DNA from: Selaginella moellendorffii | Taxonomy: Eukaryota; Streptophyta; Lycopodiopsida; Selaginellales; Selaginellaceae | Assembly (NCBI RefSeq): GCF_000143415.4 | Contig: NW_003314382.1 | Location: 1 to 64,000 of the forward strand | Direction of reading: 5' to 3' | DNA length: 64,000 nt | Part shown: piece after piece, positions 34,544-44,095 of the stretch | Numbering within the stretch: the stretch's first letter is position 1 | Layout of the letters: each line of letters starts with the position of its first letter | The notes under the pieces: model-generated | What the model was told of the DNA's origin: nothing | The model's input: the letters and a program-made list of their open reading frames with translations, nothing else | The model's database searches: none | Made by a program: the position numbers and the translations under genes

Positions 34544-34646
34544 TAATACTAATGATACCATTCATTCCAGACAAACATCCAAATACACTTTGGGTTTTGT
34601 ACTTTCTTTGGATATTTATTTGGAATGAATGGTATCATTAGTATTA
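34544..34646. repeat. perfect 26-bp inverted repeat (hairpin, 51-bp loop)
   Basis: Arm 1 (34544-34569) reads TAATACTAATGATACCATTC plus ATTCCA; arm 2 (34621-34646) is its exact reverse complement. Imperfect pairing extends inward (ACAAACATCCAAA against TTTGGATATTTAT). It interrupts the gypsy-like reverse transcriptase relic right after the KKKDGSMW phrase. Confidence 0.9.
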
Positions 34647-34649
34647 TAT

Positions 34650-35650
34650 ACATCCACATTGAACCATCTTTCTTCTTCACAAGTAAAATTGGAGCACCAA
34701 ATGAAGATTTATTTGGCTGAATAAATTCAAACTCAAGTAACTTCTTGACTTATCATTGAACTTTTTACTCCTCTGCATAACTTAAGTAAAATGGATGTTG
34801 GTAATTGATTGCATTCCCAGCTCCAACGTAATCCCATGCTCCACACCTCGTAATGGAGGTGACATAAAGAAGTTCAGATAGAAGAATATTGAAAAACTCA
34901 TTGAGTACATCCCATACTGTTCCTTTTCCCCCATACGTGCCTTGGTCCCCTAAGTTATGCAAATAGCAAATAACTTGAAAATAAACCCATTTAAAAAATG
35001 TAGCAAAGTCTATAACAACTTAAGGTTGAACTCTTCCAAACTACATATCTTTAACACCATTGTATTTTAGTGAGACATATTTAATATTCCACTTTATTTC
35101 TAAATCCACCTCCACCAATTATGGCATCTCAAGAATAAAATCCATACAATGGATATTTGTGAGATAAAAAGTCTCTAGAAGAGTGGTTTTGTCAACCAAC
35201 ATTTCTAGCCCCTCTACACAAGCATTGAAATGTTGAGCAAAAGTAATTGCACCTTCCACTGTGTATGGGTGGTACCATGCCATGCTCCTCAATAAACTTT
35301 GCCAAAACAAAGTTATCATCACTCCCACTATCTAATAAAATCCATATTAGACCACCATAGAATATACCCTTTAGCATTAGAGCTGATTCACAAGTGTTCT
35401 TGCTCCATCTTATTCCACATATAGTTGAGTTGACGAGCAATGATCAAAAGCCTCTTCCTCTAACCGAAATAATCATCCCCATTACAAAATTTGCAACTTT
35501 TTAATATTTAACTTACCGTCAGTAGAAGATTAGCCATTCTTTTTGCCTTGTTGTTTATTCTTCAATTGTGAAATATTAATTTTGTAGTGTCCAAGCTCAC
35601 TGCAATGATGACAACCTTATTTATAATTCTTCACAAAAAACTTTTGCTTC
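34650..35650 (-). mobile_element. gypsy-like retrotransposon relic (gag knuckle, protease, RT start)
   Basis: Reading the minus strand from high to low coordinates gives the Ty3/gypsy order: a zinc-knuckle remnant CHHCSELGHYK (about 35600, last Cys lost), an aspartic protease phrase ILLDSGSDDNF followed by VLAKFIEEHGM (about 35290-35350), and the N-terminal reverse transcriptase phrase SFGAPILLVKKKDGSMW (about 34680-34710). Frames are broken by stops and shifts throughout, and no LTRs were found. It is an old dead copy. Confidence 0.65.
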
Positions 35651-36459
35651 TTTGACCCCTTTGCATCTAAAGTAGATACAATTGCTCTAGGCACCAATAG
35701 ATGATCCATATAATAAAGCATTCTTATTGACATCTCTCGGGACTACAACCATCACAACCATGCTTCACACCTTGATTGGAGATTCCAATTGAGACAAAGT
35801 TAGATTCAAAATCTCCAGCTGTCATTCTTACTCAACCTTGCACAATTAAGCTTTTGGAGGACACAGACATGCTCTTGGAGCTGCAACCATGGGCCATCAG
35901 ATGGATTCTTGAGTCCCACACATGAATGAGAATTGCCAGCCATCACATCATCGGAGACATGGCTTGCAATCTTTCAGCATCTTTTAGAGCCTCTATCCAC
36001 CAACCTATTTGTAATATTGTGCTTACCTTTCATTTCCTCCAAGGCACATATACTTCATCGTGTGACCTTGTGAGTGCAACAAGTAACATAGAAGCAACAT
36101 CTCTGACAGTCATTTCTACTCATACTCTGGCTGACAACTCTCTAGCACCTCTTGCAAACTGTCCACCAGTACATAGCAACTAGACAGTATTCATGGACAA
36201 CAAAAGCTTGTGATTTCTCTATATGGGAAAGGTGGAGGTTGCAATGGCTTTGTTCTAGCAGCAGCTCAATTTGGTCCACAAGTTTCCTCCACCCAAGGAC
36301 ACCATATGAGCTCTTTACAACCACAGGACATTATCCAGTTCATGACTTCCAACACTCGTCACAACATTCTTAGCAGACAGCACCATTTCACTCGATCCCC
36401 TAAAGTAATCCAACACTCCTGAAATTTAAAGAAGTTTCAAGTTTGTAAGTATGTATTTT
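35651..36459. other. unassigned region between gypsy and subtilase relics
   Basis: Moderately AT-rich; short frames only, no domain recognised. Probably part of the retrotransposon relic (upstream gag) or unrelated decayed DNA. Confidence 0.3.
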
Positions 36460-37090
36460 GACCTACTTGCAACACCAGCCATAGCAACATGTATGTAAAG
36501 AAACGTCAACAGCCCCCATTGACATTGAAATTATATCAACACCATCATCAATCGCACTATCAATCCCAACCACAATATCAGCGGTATTGCAGTTCCCAGC
36601 AAACTTTGTCAGTGCACTTCCAGAAGCAAATTCCCAACCAAAAAGTTGGCCTTTCCAAAAGTCCGTGAGTTCCACGCTATCTCTAGCAGAGAGAAAAAAT
36701 AATCTGAAGTAACATTTATGAATATACGATGCAGTGTGATGTGTTGAAACTCTTGTCGGAACATCCAATACCCATCGTCCCTAAACCTTTCGGATTCAGG
36801 CCAGATGCCATCATCTATTACTCCGATGATTTGGTCTTCCCATAGTGTGGGAGAAAATGAACCAAACAGTGAATCCGAAATCTCAGATTAATCTCTCTCT
36901 TTTATGAAATCCCAGATTCTTGTTGCAGCAATTTTGCTTGACTGCCAGGCTGAACCGATACAGCTCCTGGGAGTTCTAACTAAAGATAAATAATTAGAAT
37001 CTAGAATCAAAGAAATTCTTACTCAGCTGGCACAGCCGTCCTACGAGAAGAAAATCCATTGTAGTGTTCGTAACTGTAAATGATGGATGG
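36460..37090 (-). pseudogene. subtilisin-like protease relic A
   Basis: On the minus strand: the end of an I9 propeptide (IIYSYEHYNGFSSR, about 37080), then LPGAVSVQP, the catalytic-Asp block IIGVIDDGIWPESERFRDDG (about 36780-36840), and later a SARDS stretch where GHGTHT should follow, then ADIVVGIDSAIDDGVDIISMSMG (about 36500-36560). The catalytic His motif is missing and several stops and frameshifts separate the blocks. Plant subtilases are secreted serine proteases; this copy is dead. Confidence 0.75.
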
Positions 37091-37215
37091 GCAGGCCTAG
37101 GAATAATCAGCAAACATTAGGAGAAAGTTTCATATCTGGAACCTTTTAAGGCCTGTGCGCTTTATAAGAACTCGATTAAGAAGTCTTAACGACATTGATA
37201 AAACATGGGCTACTC

Positions 37216-39321
37216 TCAAGTGCCTTGAATGTTTGCGAGCAAAACATAACCTGCTGTGTTGCTTGAGTTGGAGCTAAGAATGCATCCAGCTGCGTGCATT
37301 CCAAGCTTGATATCATTGTGGCTTCGGCAGGCCCCGAGCAAACACATCCAATCTACAACATCGGCCTTAAACGGCATGTTGAGGATCAAATTTTTGGCTT
37401 CCACCAAGTAACCAGTCCTCGCCAATAGCGCAACCATGCAGCAGTAATGCTGCTTGATGCAATCCATTCCGTGATCCAGAGAAATTGAGAGAAAGCAGGC
37501 TCTTCCACTGGAGAGCTTTCCCTCATGGCTGGAAGCAACCAAGTACGAAACGAAACATGTCTCATCCGGAGGGCTTACGAGCTGCATTGAGTCGAAAGCC
37601 TCAAACACTCTCATAGACTGGCCATTGTGGCAGTAAGCTGCTAGCATCGTGCTCCAAGACACGCCACCGTGGTGAGGCATTGTCTCAAACACACGGCTAG
37701 ACTTGAAGATTTGGCCATTCTGGGCGTATGCTCCAAGCATCGAGTTCCAGGTTGCCAAGTCTCTTTCCGGCATTTCCATGAACATCTTGATGGAGCTTTC
37801 AAGGTTTTGAGCTTGGTTGTACGCTGCCAGCATGATGTTGCATGAGATGAGAGTGAACTGTGGCATCTGATCAAACAAAGCTTTGGCCTCCTCTAGGTGT
37901 CCATGCAAAGCGTAGGCATTTAGCATGCATGAAAGGGAGATCACGTCTTGTTGAGGCATCTGGTCAAATGTAAACTTCGCTCCTTCCAAATCGCCCTTTT
38001 GAGCGTATGCTTCCAGCATCGACGTAGATGTCACCATGTTTATCTGCGGCATCTCATCAAACATTTGCTTGGCCTTGTCAAAATTCCCGGCTTGCACATA
38101 CATTGCAAGGAGACAGTTCCAAGTCACCAAGTCTCTTTGCGGCATTTTATCGAAAAATGCTTTAGCTTCTCCTGAATTACCACTCTCGGCAAGTGCCACC
38201 AACATTGAGCTCCAGGTGACAAGATCTCTTGCAGGCATTTCGTGAAACATATGTCTTGCTGTTTCTATATGCCCGTTTTGGGCATAAGCCAATAGCATAG
38301 TATTCCAGGAAACCATATCCCTCTGGGGCATATCCTCAAAAACAGTTTCGGCCTTTTCTATTTCTCGATTTTGCGCAAAGGCAGCGAGCATACACGTCCA
38401 TGATACTAGATCTCTTTCGGGCATTTTGCCAAACAAGTTCCTAGCTCTCTCAAGGAGGCCGTTTTGGGTATATGCAGCGAGCATAGAAGCCCAGGCAACT
38501 ACGTTCCTCACAGGCATACGACTAAATATTCTAAAAGCGTCTTCTACGTGACCACTGTTACCGTAAGTTACCAGCATTGTTGTCCAAGCCACGAGATCTC
38601 TCTCTGGCATTGAGAAAAACATATGCTCGGCGTGCTCCAAGTGCCCATTCTGGGCGTATGCTACTAACATTGACGTCCAAGTTATCAAGTTTCTTAACGG
38701 CGCGTTGTCGAAAGAAGATCTTGCTTGTTGGATATCGCCGTTTTGTGCAAACGCGGATATGATAGTGTTCCATGACACGAGATCCCTCTGAGGCATCGAT
38801 CCAAACATGTGCTTTGCTGCCTCAAGATGACCTTCTTTGGCATATGCTGCAAGCATGGTAGTCCAGGAGATCAAATCTCTTTGCGGCATCTCGTCAAAGA
38901 TATGCTTGGCGTCGCGGAGGTATCCATTCTTGGCGTACACGTTGAGGATCAAAAACCAGGAAAAGGCGTTTGGAGCGACCATGGAATCGAAAGTTCTTTG
39001 CGCATCCCAGACGCTGCCAAACCTGCCGTAAAGATCGATCATCTTGTTGTTGAGAAACACGTCGTTGGGACGAATCCCGGCATGGATCTCTCGAGCAAAA
39101 GAGAGGGTCCGGCATGTCTGGATGAGCTCCAAGCAATCCACCTTCAAAGATTTGACTTTCGGAGCTTGCGGCGCTTCCGAGATAGCACTGAGCTCCTTGT
39201 CACGGTATACTCCTGATGTCTGGGAACCCCAGGTCAGCGGTTGCGTTCGAGCCGTACAAGGAGGTCGGACAAAGTCCTCAACGAAGTCCACGCAATCAAA
39301 CAGTCCATGAGCTTTGACCAT
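37216..39321 (-). CDS. pentatricopeptide repeat protein 2 (long S-type array)
   Basis: Intronless, 701 residues from an ATG at 39321. After about 80 residues of leader and a first divergent repeat (LELIQTCRTLSFAREIHAGI), about seventeen ~31-residue repeats follow (DLVSWTTMLAAYAQNGHLEHAEHMFFSMPER type), then longer repeats and a truncated E motif ending YVLLANIQGT and stop. There is no E+ or DYW domain. RNA-binding organellar protein by family. The first ~10 residues (MVKAHGLFDCV) look like the tail of another PPR (compare HFGIMLEAHGI in PPR 1), because the annotated start lies inside the scrambled PPR copy next door; the ancestral start is therefore probably lost, and the N-terminus, including any organelle targeting, is doubtful. 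Confidence 0.82.
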   Translation of the reverse strand: MVKAHGLFDCVDFVEDFVRPPCTARTQPLTWGSQTSGVYRDKELSAISEAPQAPKVKSLKVDCLELIQTCRTLSFAREIHAGIRPNDVFLNNKMIDLYGRFGSVWDAQRTFDSMVAPNAFSWFLILNVYAKNGYLRDAKHIFDEMPQRDLISWTTMLAAYAKEGHLEAAKHMFGSMPQRDLVSWNTIISAFAQNGDIQQARSSFDNAPLRNLITWTSMLVAYAQNGHLEHAEHMFFSMPERDLVAWTTMLVTYGNSGHVEDAFRIFSRMPVRNVVAWASMLAAYTQNGLLERARNLFGKMPERDLVSWTCMLAAFAQNREIEKAETVFEDMPQRDMVSWNTMLLAYAQNGHIETARHMFHEMPARDLVTWSSMLVALAESGNSGEAKAFFDKMPQRDLVTWNCLLAMYVQAGNFDKAKQMFDEMPQINMVTSTSMLEAYAQKGDLEGAKFTFDQMPQQDVISLSCMLNAYALHGHLEEAKALFDQMPQFTLISCNIMLAAYNQAQNLESSIKMFMEMPERDLATWNSMLGAYAQNGQIFKSSRVFETMPHHGGVSWSTMLAAYCHNGQSMRVFEAFDSMQLVSPPDETCFVSYLVASSHEGKLSSGRACFLSISLDHGMDCIKQHYCCMVALLARTGYLVEAKNLILNMPFKADVVDWMCLLGACRSHNDIKLGMHAAGCILSSNSSNTAGYVLLANIQGT

Positions 39322-39329
39322 GATCCCAA

Positions 39330-39965
39330 AGTGTTGAAGTCAAGCCGCACGACATCACCTGCGTGAGCGTGCTCACTGCTTGCAAACACGAAGGTGTGGT
39401 TAACTCCTCAAGGAGCATTGAGCCAACGAGCTCCAGCGTAGTTTTCGTTCTGGGCGAGTGCCTGGATGATCGAATTCCATCCCGATTAAACATCCAGGGC
39501 CTCCTCAAGCTTGGACAATTCGGGCATGGAACTTTGTCGTGGACAGGCATTTTCTCAAAAGTAACAATGACGAACATGCCATGCACAGATATAAGGCAAT
39601 TCCATGAAAGCATGCTCTCACCTTGCCTCGTCTAGATGCTCTGACACGGCATCTGCCGCGAGCATAGTAGTCCACAACACAATATTTTTCTAGAGCTTCT
39701 TGTCGTATCATATTTGTACCTGGTCCACCAGGCTTTGTGGCTGCACCCTTTGGAGTTTTTCTTAGAGAAACTCTCTTGCCATATCTAGATGCCCATATGT
39801 GGCATATGCTGTCATGAGCGCCTCTTAATGTTTTAATCGATGTGTATGGGAAGTGCAGAAGGATTTACGAGACCAGAGTGGTTTTTGGAATGCTTCTATT
39901 ATTTCCGAGCTCGCACAATCACCGCAGCAAGCCTCACGAAGCCAGGAACATCACACATGAGACAA
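39330..39965 (-). pseudogene. scrambled partial copy of PPR gene 1
   Basis: Blocks alignable to 25730-27060 appear in the same overall order and orientation, with large deletions: ELVGSMLLEE, EALDV-type and MPVHDKVP phrases on the minus strand. Two short pieces are inverted: 39345-39405 reads on the plus strand as HDITCVSVLTACKHEGVVNS, and 39836-39890 reads on the plus strand as IDVYGKCRRIYETRVVF, both minus-strand phrases in PPR 1. Numerous frameshifts. Dead. Confidence 0.75.
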
Positions 39966-40265
39966 GTGAGATCGATTATGAACGAAAATTCGTTTTTTCA
40001 TCTCACATAATCCTTCACCTGGACGAGTTCCACGTCGAAGATCTCGAACTGCTTGGAGCTGAAGAACGTCGAGGGGCCGACCGGAGGAGGAACGACAATT
40101 CTTTGCTTCCAAGGAACCAATCCACCATCGCCCAATCGCGTCTTGGATGGTCGATCCTTCTTCCGAACTCAAGAGACATCGCTTGGGCAATCGCCGCTGC
40201 GCTGTTCCAGATCGAGGTAAAACAAGATCCGGTGCTCGTGGTTACATACTTCACGACCTCCGGAA
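39966..40265 (-). pseudogene. partial copy of FKBP20-2
   Basis: Nearly identical to parts of the intact gene: 40005-40105 matches 27140-27250 and 40125-40165 matches about 27300-27350, followed by fragments matching about 27425-27500. Deletions remove the middle of the FKBP domain and the whole lumen-targeting N-terminus. The stretch 39930-39990 also matches the PPR/FKBP junction of the intact locus, so the two genes were copied together as one block. Confidence 0.85.
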
Positions 40266-40461
40266 GAGAAGAATTTTCCTGGTGGGATTGATCGATCGAT
40301 ATCTCCCTCTTCCTCTCCTCTTTTGACAATCCAGCATCCAGCAAGAATAATCGATTCTTCGTCGATTCAAGGTCAAGCTGGAAAACGATGAGGGAGATTG
40401 TTTGGTAGCGGAAGAATTGATTAGTTTGTGTGTTCTTTTGGTGAAGTGTTTCCACGTGTCA

Positions 40462-40936
40462 TCACAATCCATATATGTGGGTAAGGAATGCCATGTCACT
40501 TTGCGTTTTATTATAAAAACTTCGATTAAAGTAAATTGAGATCGTCTCAGAATCTAAAACGCATGAAAGAAAATGGTTACCTACTTCAAAAGGTTCCAGT
40601 ATGCCTAATTTTTGTGGAACCAAATAGGGAATTTGTCTATTCAATCCCACAAAATCCCAGCTTCTTGTTGTCAGCAATTTTGCCTTTCTGCTGGGTTGAA
40701 CCGATACAGCTCTGGGGAGTTCTAAAGTCCCAAAGATAGAATCTAGAACAGCTAGAAAAATTCTTACTTGACATCGCCTCAGCTTGGCCAGCTGTCATCT
40801 GAGCAGAAAATCCATTGTAGTGTTTGTAACTGTAGACGATTGATTGTTTGGACCAACTCAGCTGAATAATAGATGGCCTGAATCTGAAAGTTTTAGGGAT
40901 GGGGATTGAAGCTTTCAGCACCTCACATTGTAACAA
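40462..40936 (-). pseudogene. subtilisin-like protease relic B (propeptide part)
   Basis: The minus strand encodes SIVYSYKHYNGFSAQMTAGQAEAMS, an I9 propeptide hallmark of plant subtilases, then a frameshifted VSVQP-like stretch and LTTRSWDFVGLN (about 40640-40677), which normally precedes the protease domain. Reading then breaks down. It abuts relic C head to head. Confidence 0.7.
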
Positions 40937-40969
40937 GTATGTATAATATATAAAAAATAAAGCAATGTT

Positions 40970-41360
40970 AATTTACAGGAATTTTATTGGAGCAAAGTAT
41001 TTTTACCAGGGATTGCACACCACTACGAGAGGCTATGGTTTTCTCTCTGCTAGAGATAGCAGAGATCATGGAACTCACACTGTTTCAATTGCTGTGGGGA
41101 CCTTTGTTAGAAATGCCAACTTTTTGGGACTTGGGAATGGCACAGCTTCTGGAGGTGAACTAAATATCATTGATATTGTGGCTAGATTTGATAGTGACAA
41201 TGGTGTTGATATTATTTCAATATCCTTGGTGGCTGATGATTTTTTTTACATACATGAAGTCACTTCGTGCTCTTATCCTTTTGCTCTTTCGGCTGTACAC
41301 TCAAGAGTCATTCCATGCTTTAGTTCCTTCACTCTTTGGTTTTATGTTTAGGAGTTTGGC
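40970..41360 (+). pseudogene. subtilisin-like protease relic C (His-site part)
   Basis: The plus strand, opened by an AG acceptor (TTTACAG), reads FIGAKYFYQG, GFLSARDSRDHGTHT (the catalytic His region, with Asp in place of the usual first Gly), then VGTFVRNANFLGLGNGTASG and DNGVDIISISL. It then diverges into sequence without homology and stops. It contains the part missing from relic B but lies on the opposite strand. Confidence 0.75.
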
Positions 41361-42501
41361 TCTGTTCCTTCATTCAGTGGCTCAAGGCCCTGAAACTTGG
41401 GTTTCACTCTGTTATCCCTCAACACATTGCATATAACACATGGCATGTGACATATGGCACATGGAGGGTTTAGGTGACAGTATATCTATATATCCCTTAA
41501 GGTTCTAAAACTTTATAGTGATAGTATATCTAAATCACATCCCATAATTATATATGCTACACTCAGCTCTCTTTTAGATATGGTCAATATCCTCATTGAT
41601 TATTAATTAATAACCCCTATTGAGCTAAGGGGAACAAACACCTCCACCTCATAACCCTTATTGAGATAAGGGGAACCAACACCTCCATTTTTACACCCCC
41701 CTTCAAAGATATCAATGTTTTTATTGACTATTGACTAACAACCTTATTGAGCTAACACCTTTATTTCCATATTGAATTTATCAATTTTTCTATTGTGTGG
41801 ATCAGCTATTCCATGTGAGACATCTAGTCATCCACCCATATTGTAGTCCCATAGTGGATACCTTTGTTTGTGGATGCTCTACATATGATTTCAAATTTAG
41901 GGGTAGGAATATACTTTGCTCGGGTATATTATATTTTAAGTAGCCACTAATCAATAGAAATCGAACCCATGCTATTTTCTTCAATACCACATATAACACC
42001 TTATCTCTCTCCCTTTAAGCTAACTAAAAAAGGGGCAATTGCTTGATAAAAGAGCCCTTAATGACTATTTTATCCTTATTTATCCCCCAAAGTTTCAAAG
42101 ATCTATAGTGACAATATATCCAAATCTCATCATGTGATCACATGTGCTACAATATGATACTATAGCCAATCTAGATTGCCCACATTATTGCATTATTCTC
42201 AAGGTTTAAACTTATTCCTGCCTTGATTTCATTGTAGCTCAAATATTACCTTTGGATTGATGCTCAAGTACGGGCTTATGCATTAGGTAGCTAAAATTCA
42301 ATCTAAGTTCGGCTAAGGAGGTTGCATGTGTGTGTTTTTATCATGCATAGGATTCACTTAGCCATTGAGGGCTTTGGTTAGCATTGGCACTTGAAACATA
42401 ACCTTTGCAGCTGTGGCATTCTAGTTGATATTAGTTGTACATTGCCTTTGCTCCATCTGTAAGTGCTAGGACTTGTATGCTTTGCATCCTCAAATGGTAG
42501 T
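41361..42501. other. AT-rich region with local direct repeats
   Basis: No gene. Local direct repeats such as AGTGACA/ATATATC(C/T)AAATC(A/T)CAT near 41500-41540 and 42100-42135, and AACCCCTATTGAGCTAAGGGGAACAAACACCTCC followed by a near copy at 41645-41685. Old repeat-derived DNA. Confidence 0.4.
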
Positions 42502-42830
42502 TATCTAGTTGATCCTGCCAACGATTATATGCTTGTCTCAAAGATTAAGCCATGTATGTGTAAGTATAAATTACTTTGTATTATGAAATTGCAAATGACT
42601 CATCAAATTAGTAATAGATGGTACCTTACTACTTAGATAACTATAGTAATTCTAGAGCTAATACATGTAAAGAGTCCTGACCTCTAGAAGGGATACACTT
42701 ACTAGATTCAAGGTTAATCTGGGCTCATTTGTATTCTTGGTGATTCATGGTAAATTGTTGAATTGCATGGCTTTTATATTGATGATGCTTCAATCAAATT
42801 TTTGCCTTATCAACTTTCAATGGTATAGGG
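42502..42830 (+). pseudogene. 5' fragment of an 18S rRNA gene, decayed
   Basis: Starts TATCTAGTTGATCCTGCCA, the 5' end of eukaryotic 18S rRNA (TACCTGGTTGATCCTGCCA), and stays collinear for about 320 nt: ATGCTTGTCTCAAAGATTAA, GTGTAAGTATAAA, TAGTAATTCTAGAGCTAATAC, and TTATCAACTTTCAATGGTAT at the end. Most differences are C to T or G to A, as expected from deamination of methylated cytosines in a silenced copy. It is truncated at the 3' side and not a working rRNA gene. Confidence 0.85.
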
Positions 42831-43362
42831 GGTTGGGGGGCTGGGCACCAGATGACCCACTCCTCGATATAGAGGGAGCACTATGGAGCCCGTCTTGAGG
42901 CATGTATCAAAGGAAAAAAAATTCAAAATTTTAAACTATCACACAAGGAGATAGAGCTAAAATTTGGATTATACAACTAAATGAGCAAAAGAACAAAAGC
43001 ATGGATTAACACTAGAATAATCCTAAAGCATCTAAAACCCCAACACTAAACAAAGTTTGGCACTATCTTGACAAACTAGTGGTATAATATAAAAATATAG
43101 GTACTCCACTAATTAACAACATAGTATAGAGTTTGGGGGAGATAATATCTCTAGTGATCAATTATGCCTAACCTACCTAATATTCCTATTCATATCTCCC
43201 CCCGCCCCCCGTCTCACAACCAGAGTAGGTCTCTATCCTATCATTAAAGTTGATAAAGTAGAAATTTGGTTAAAGCATCATTGGTACGAGGGCCAGGTAA
43301 TTTGACAAGTTCCTATGAATTATCAACACTACCAAATCCAAGCAAACTAACCAATTGTACAT

Positions 43363-44095
43363 AGTCATCTAGCTCAATATTATTCAAACCCAAGGACGTA
43401 ATAGCCCCTTTCTTTTGACACTTTACATCTCAAGCCCAACCAAAGATAAATTGGACCTAGTAAATATGTGGTGTGATTTCCTTAGCCAACCAACCAAGTC
43501 GGACTCAAAACCTCTCTAATATCAAATTATAAATTTTTGAATTTAAACTTCTTGGGAGGTCACCCAATTTAGTATTATTCAAACCTAAGGACACTTAACC
43601 CTAAGTATCATAAGACCCTTGGAAAAAAAGGTGCAATAGACCTTTTTTTATATATTTAAACTTTTATAAGTCATCTCTTAAGTCATTCCTTTTAGTTGCT
43701 GACACCCACCTTCCACAAACTAAAAGTGTATAGGTGACATCTATCCAAGTTGTAAGCTCCTAAGTTTGGACTTCTCGGAAGGTCATTTAGCCCAATACTA
43801 TTCAGACCCAAGGATACTTAATCCCAAGTATCTTAAGACCCTTAACCGATTAGAAAAAAAAGTGCATTTTTATTCATAGGCCCTTTCCTTTTATATTTGA
43901 ACCCCATGGATTGTCTTTTAAGTTGTTCCCTTTGGTTGCTTACACAAGTGTGAAGTTCTGTTTTATACTATAGAGTATAAAGTCAAAACCACATGCATTA
44001 TAATGAGTTTTTGGATTTGATACTACTCAAATTCAAAGACAATTAACCCTAAATATTTTAAAACTCTTAATAAATTGGAAAAGAGGTGCACTTTT
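43363..44095 (-). pseudogene. array of four decayed 5S rRNA genes
   Basis: On the minus strand, copies of the 5S 3' half recur: about 43363-43410 (partial), 43546-43640, 43767-43866 and 44006-44095, spaced about 190-228 bp as in plant 5S tandem repeats. In plus-strand reading the best copy shows CTTCTTGGGAGGTCACCCAA, then TAGTATTATTCAAACCTAAG, against the reverse complement of plant 5S (CTTCCCAGGAGGTCACCCAT, then TAGTACTACTC). The spacers share CCCTTTCCTTTTATATTTGA. The internal promoter region is heavily mutated, again mostly C to T. The block lies 0.5 kb from the 18S fragment. Confidence 0.7.
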
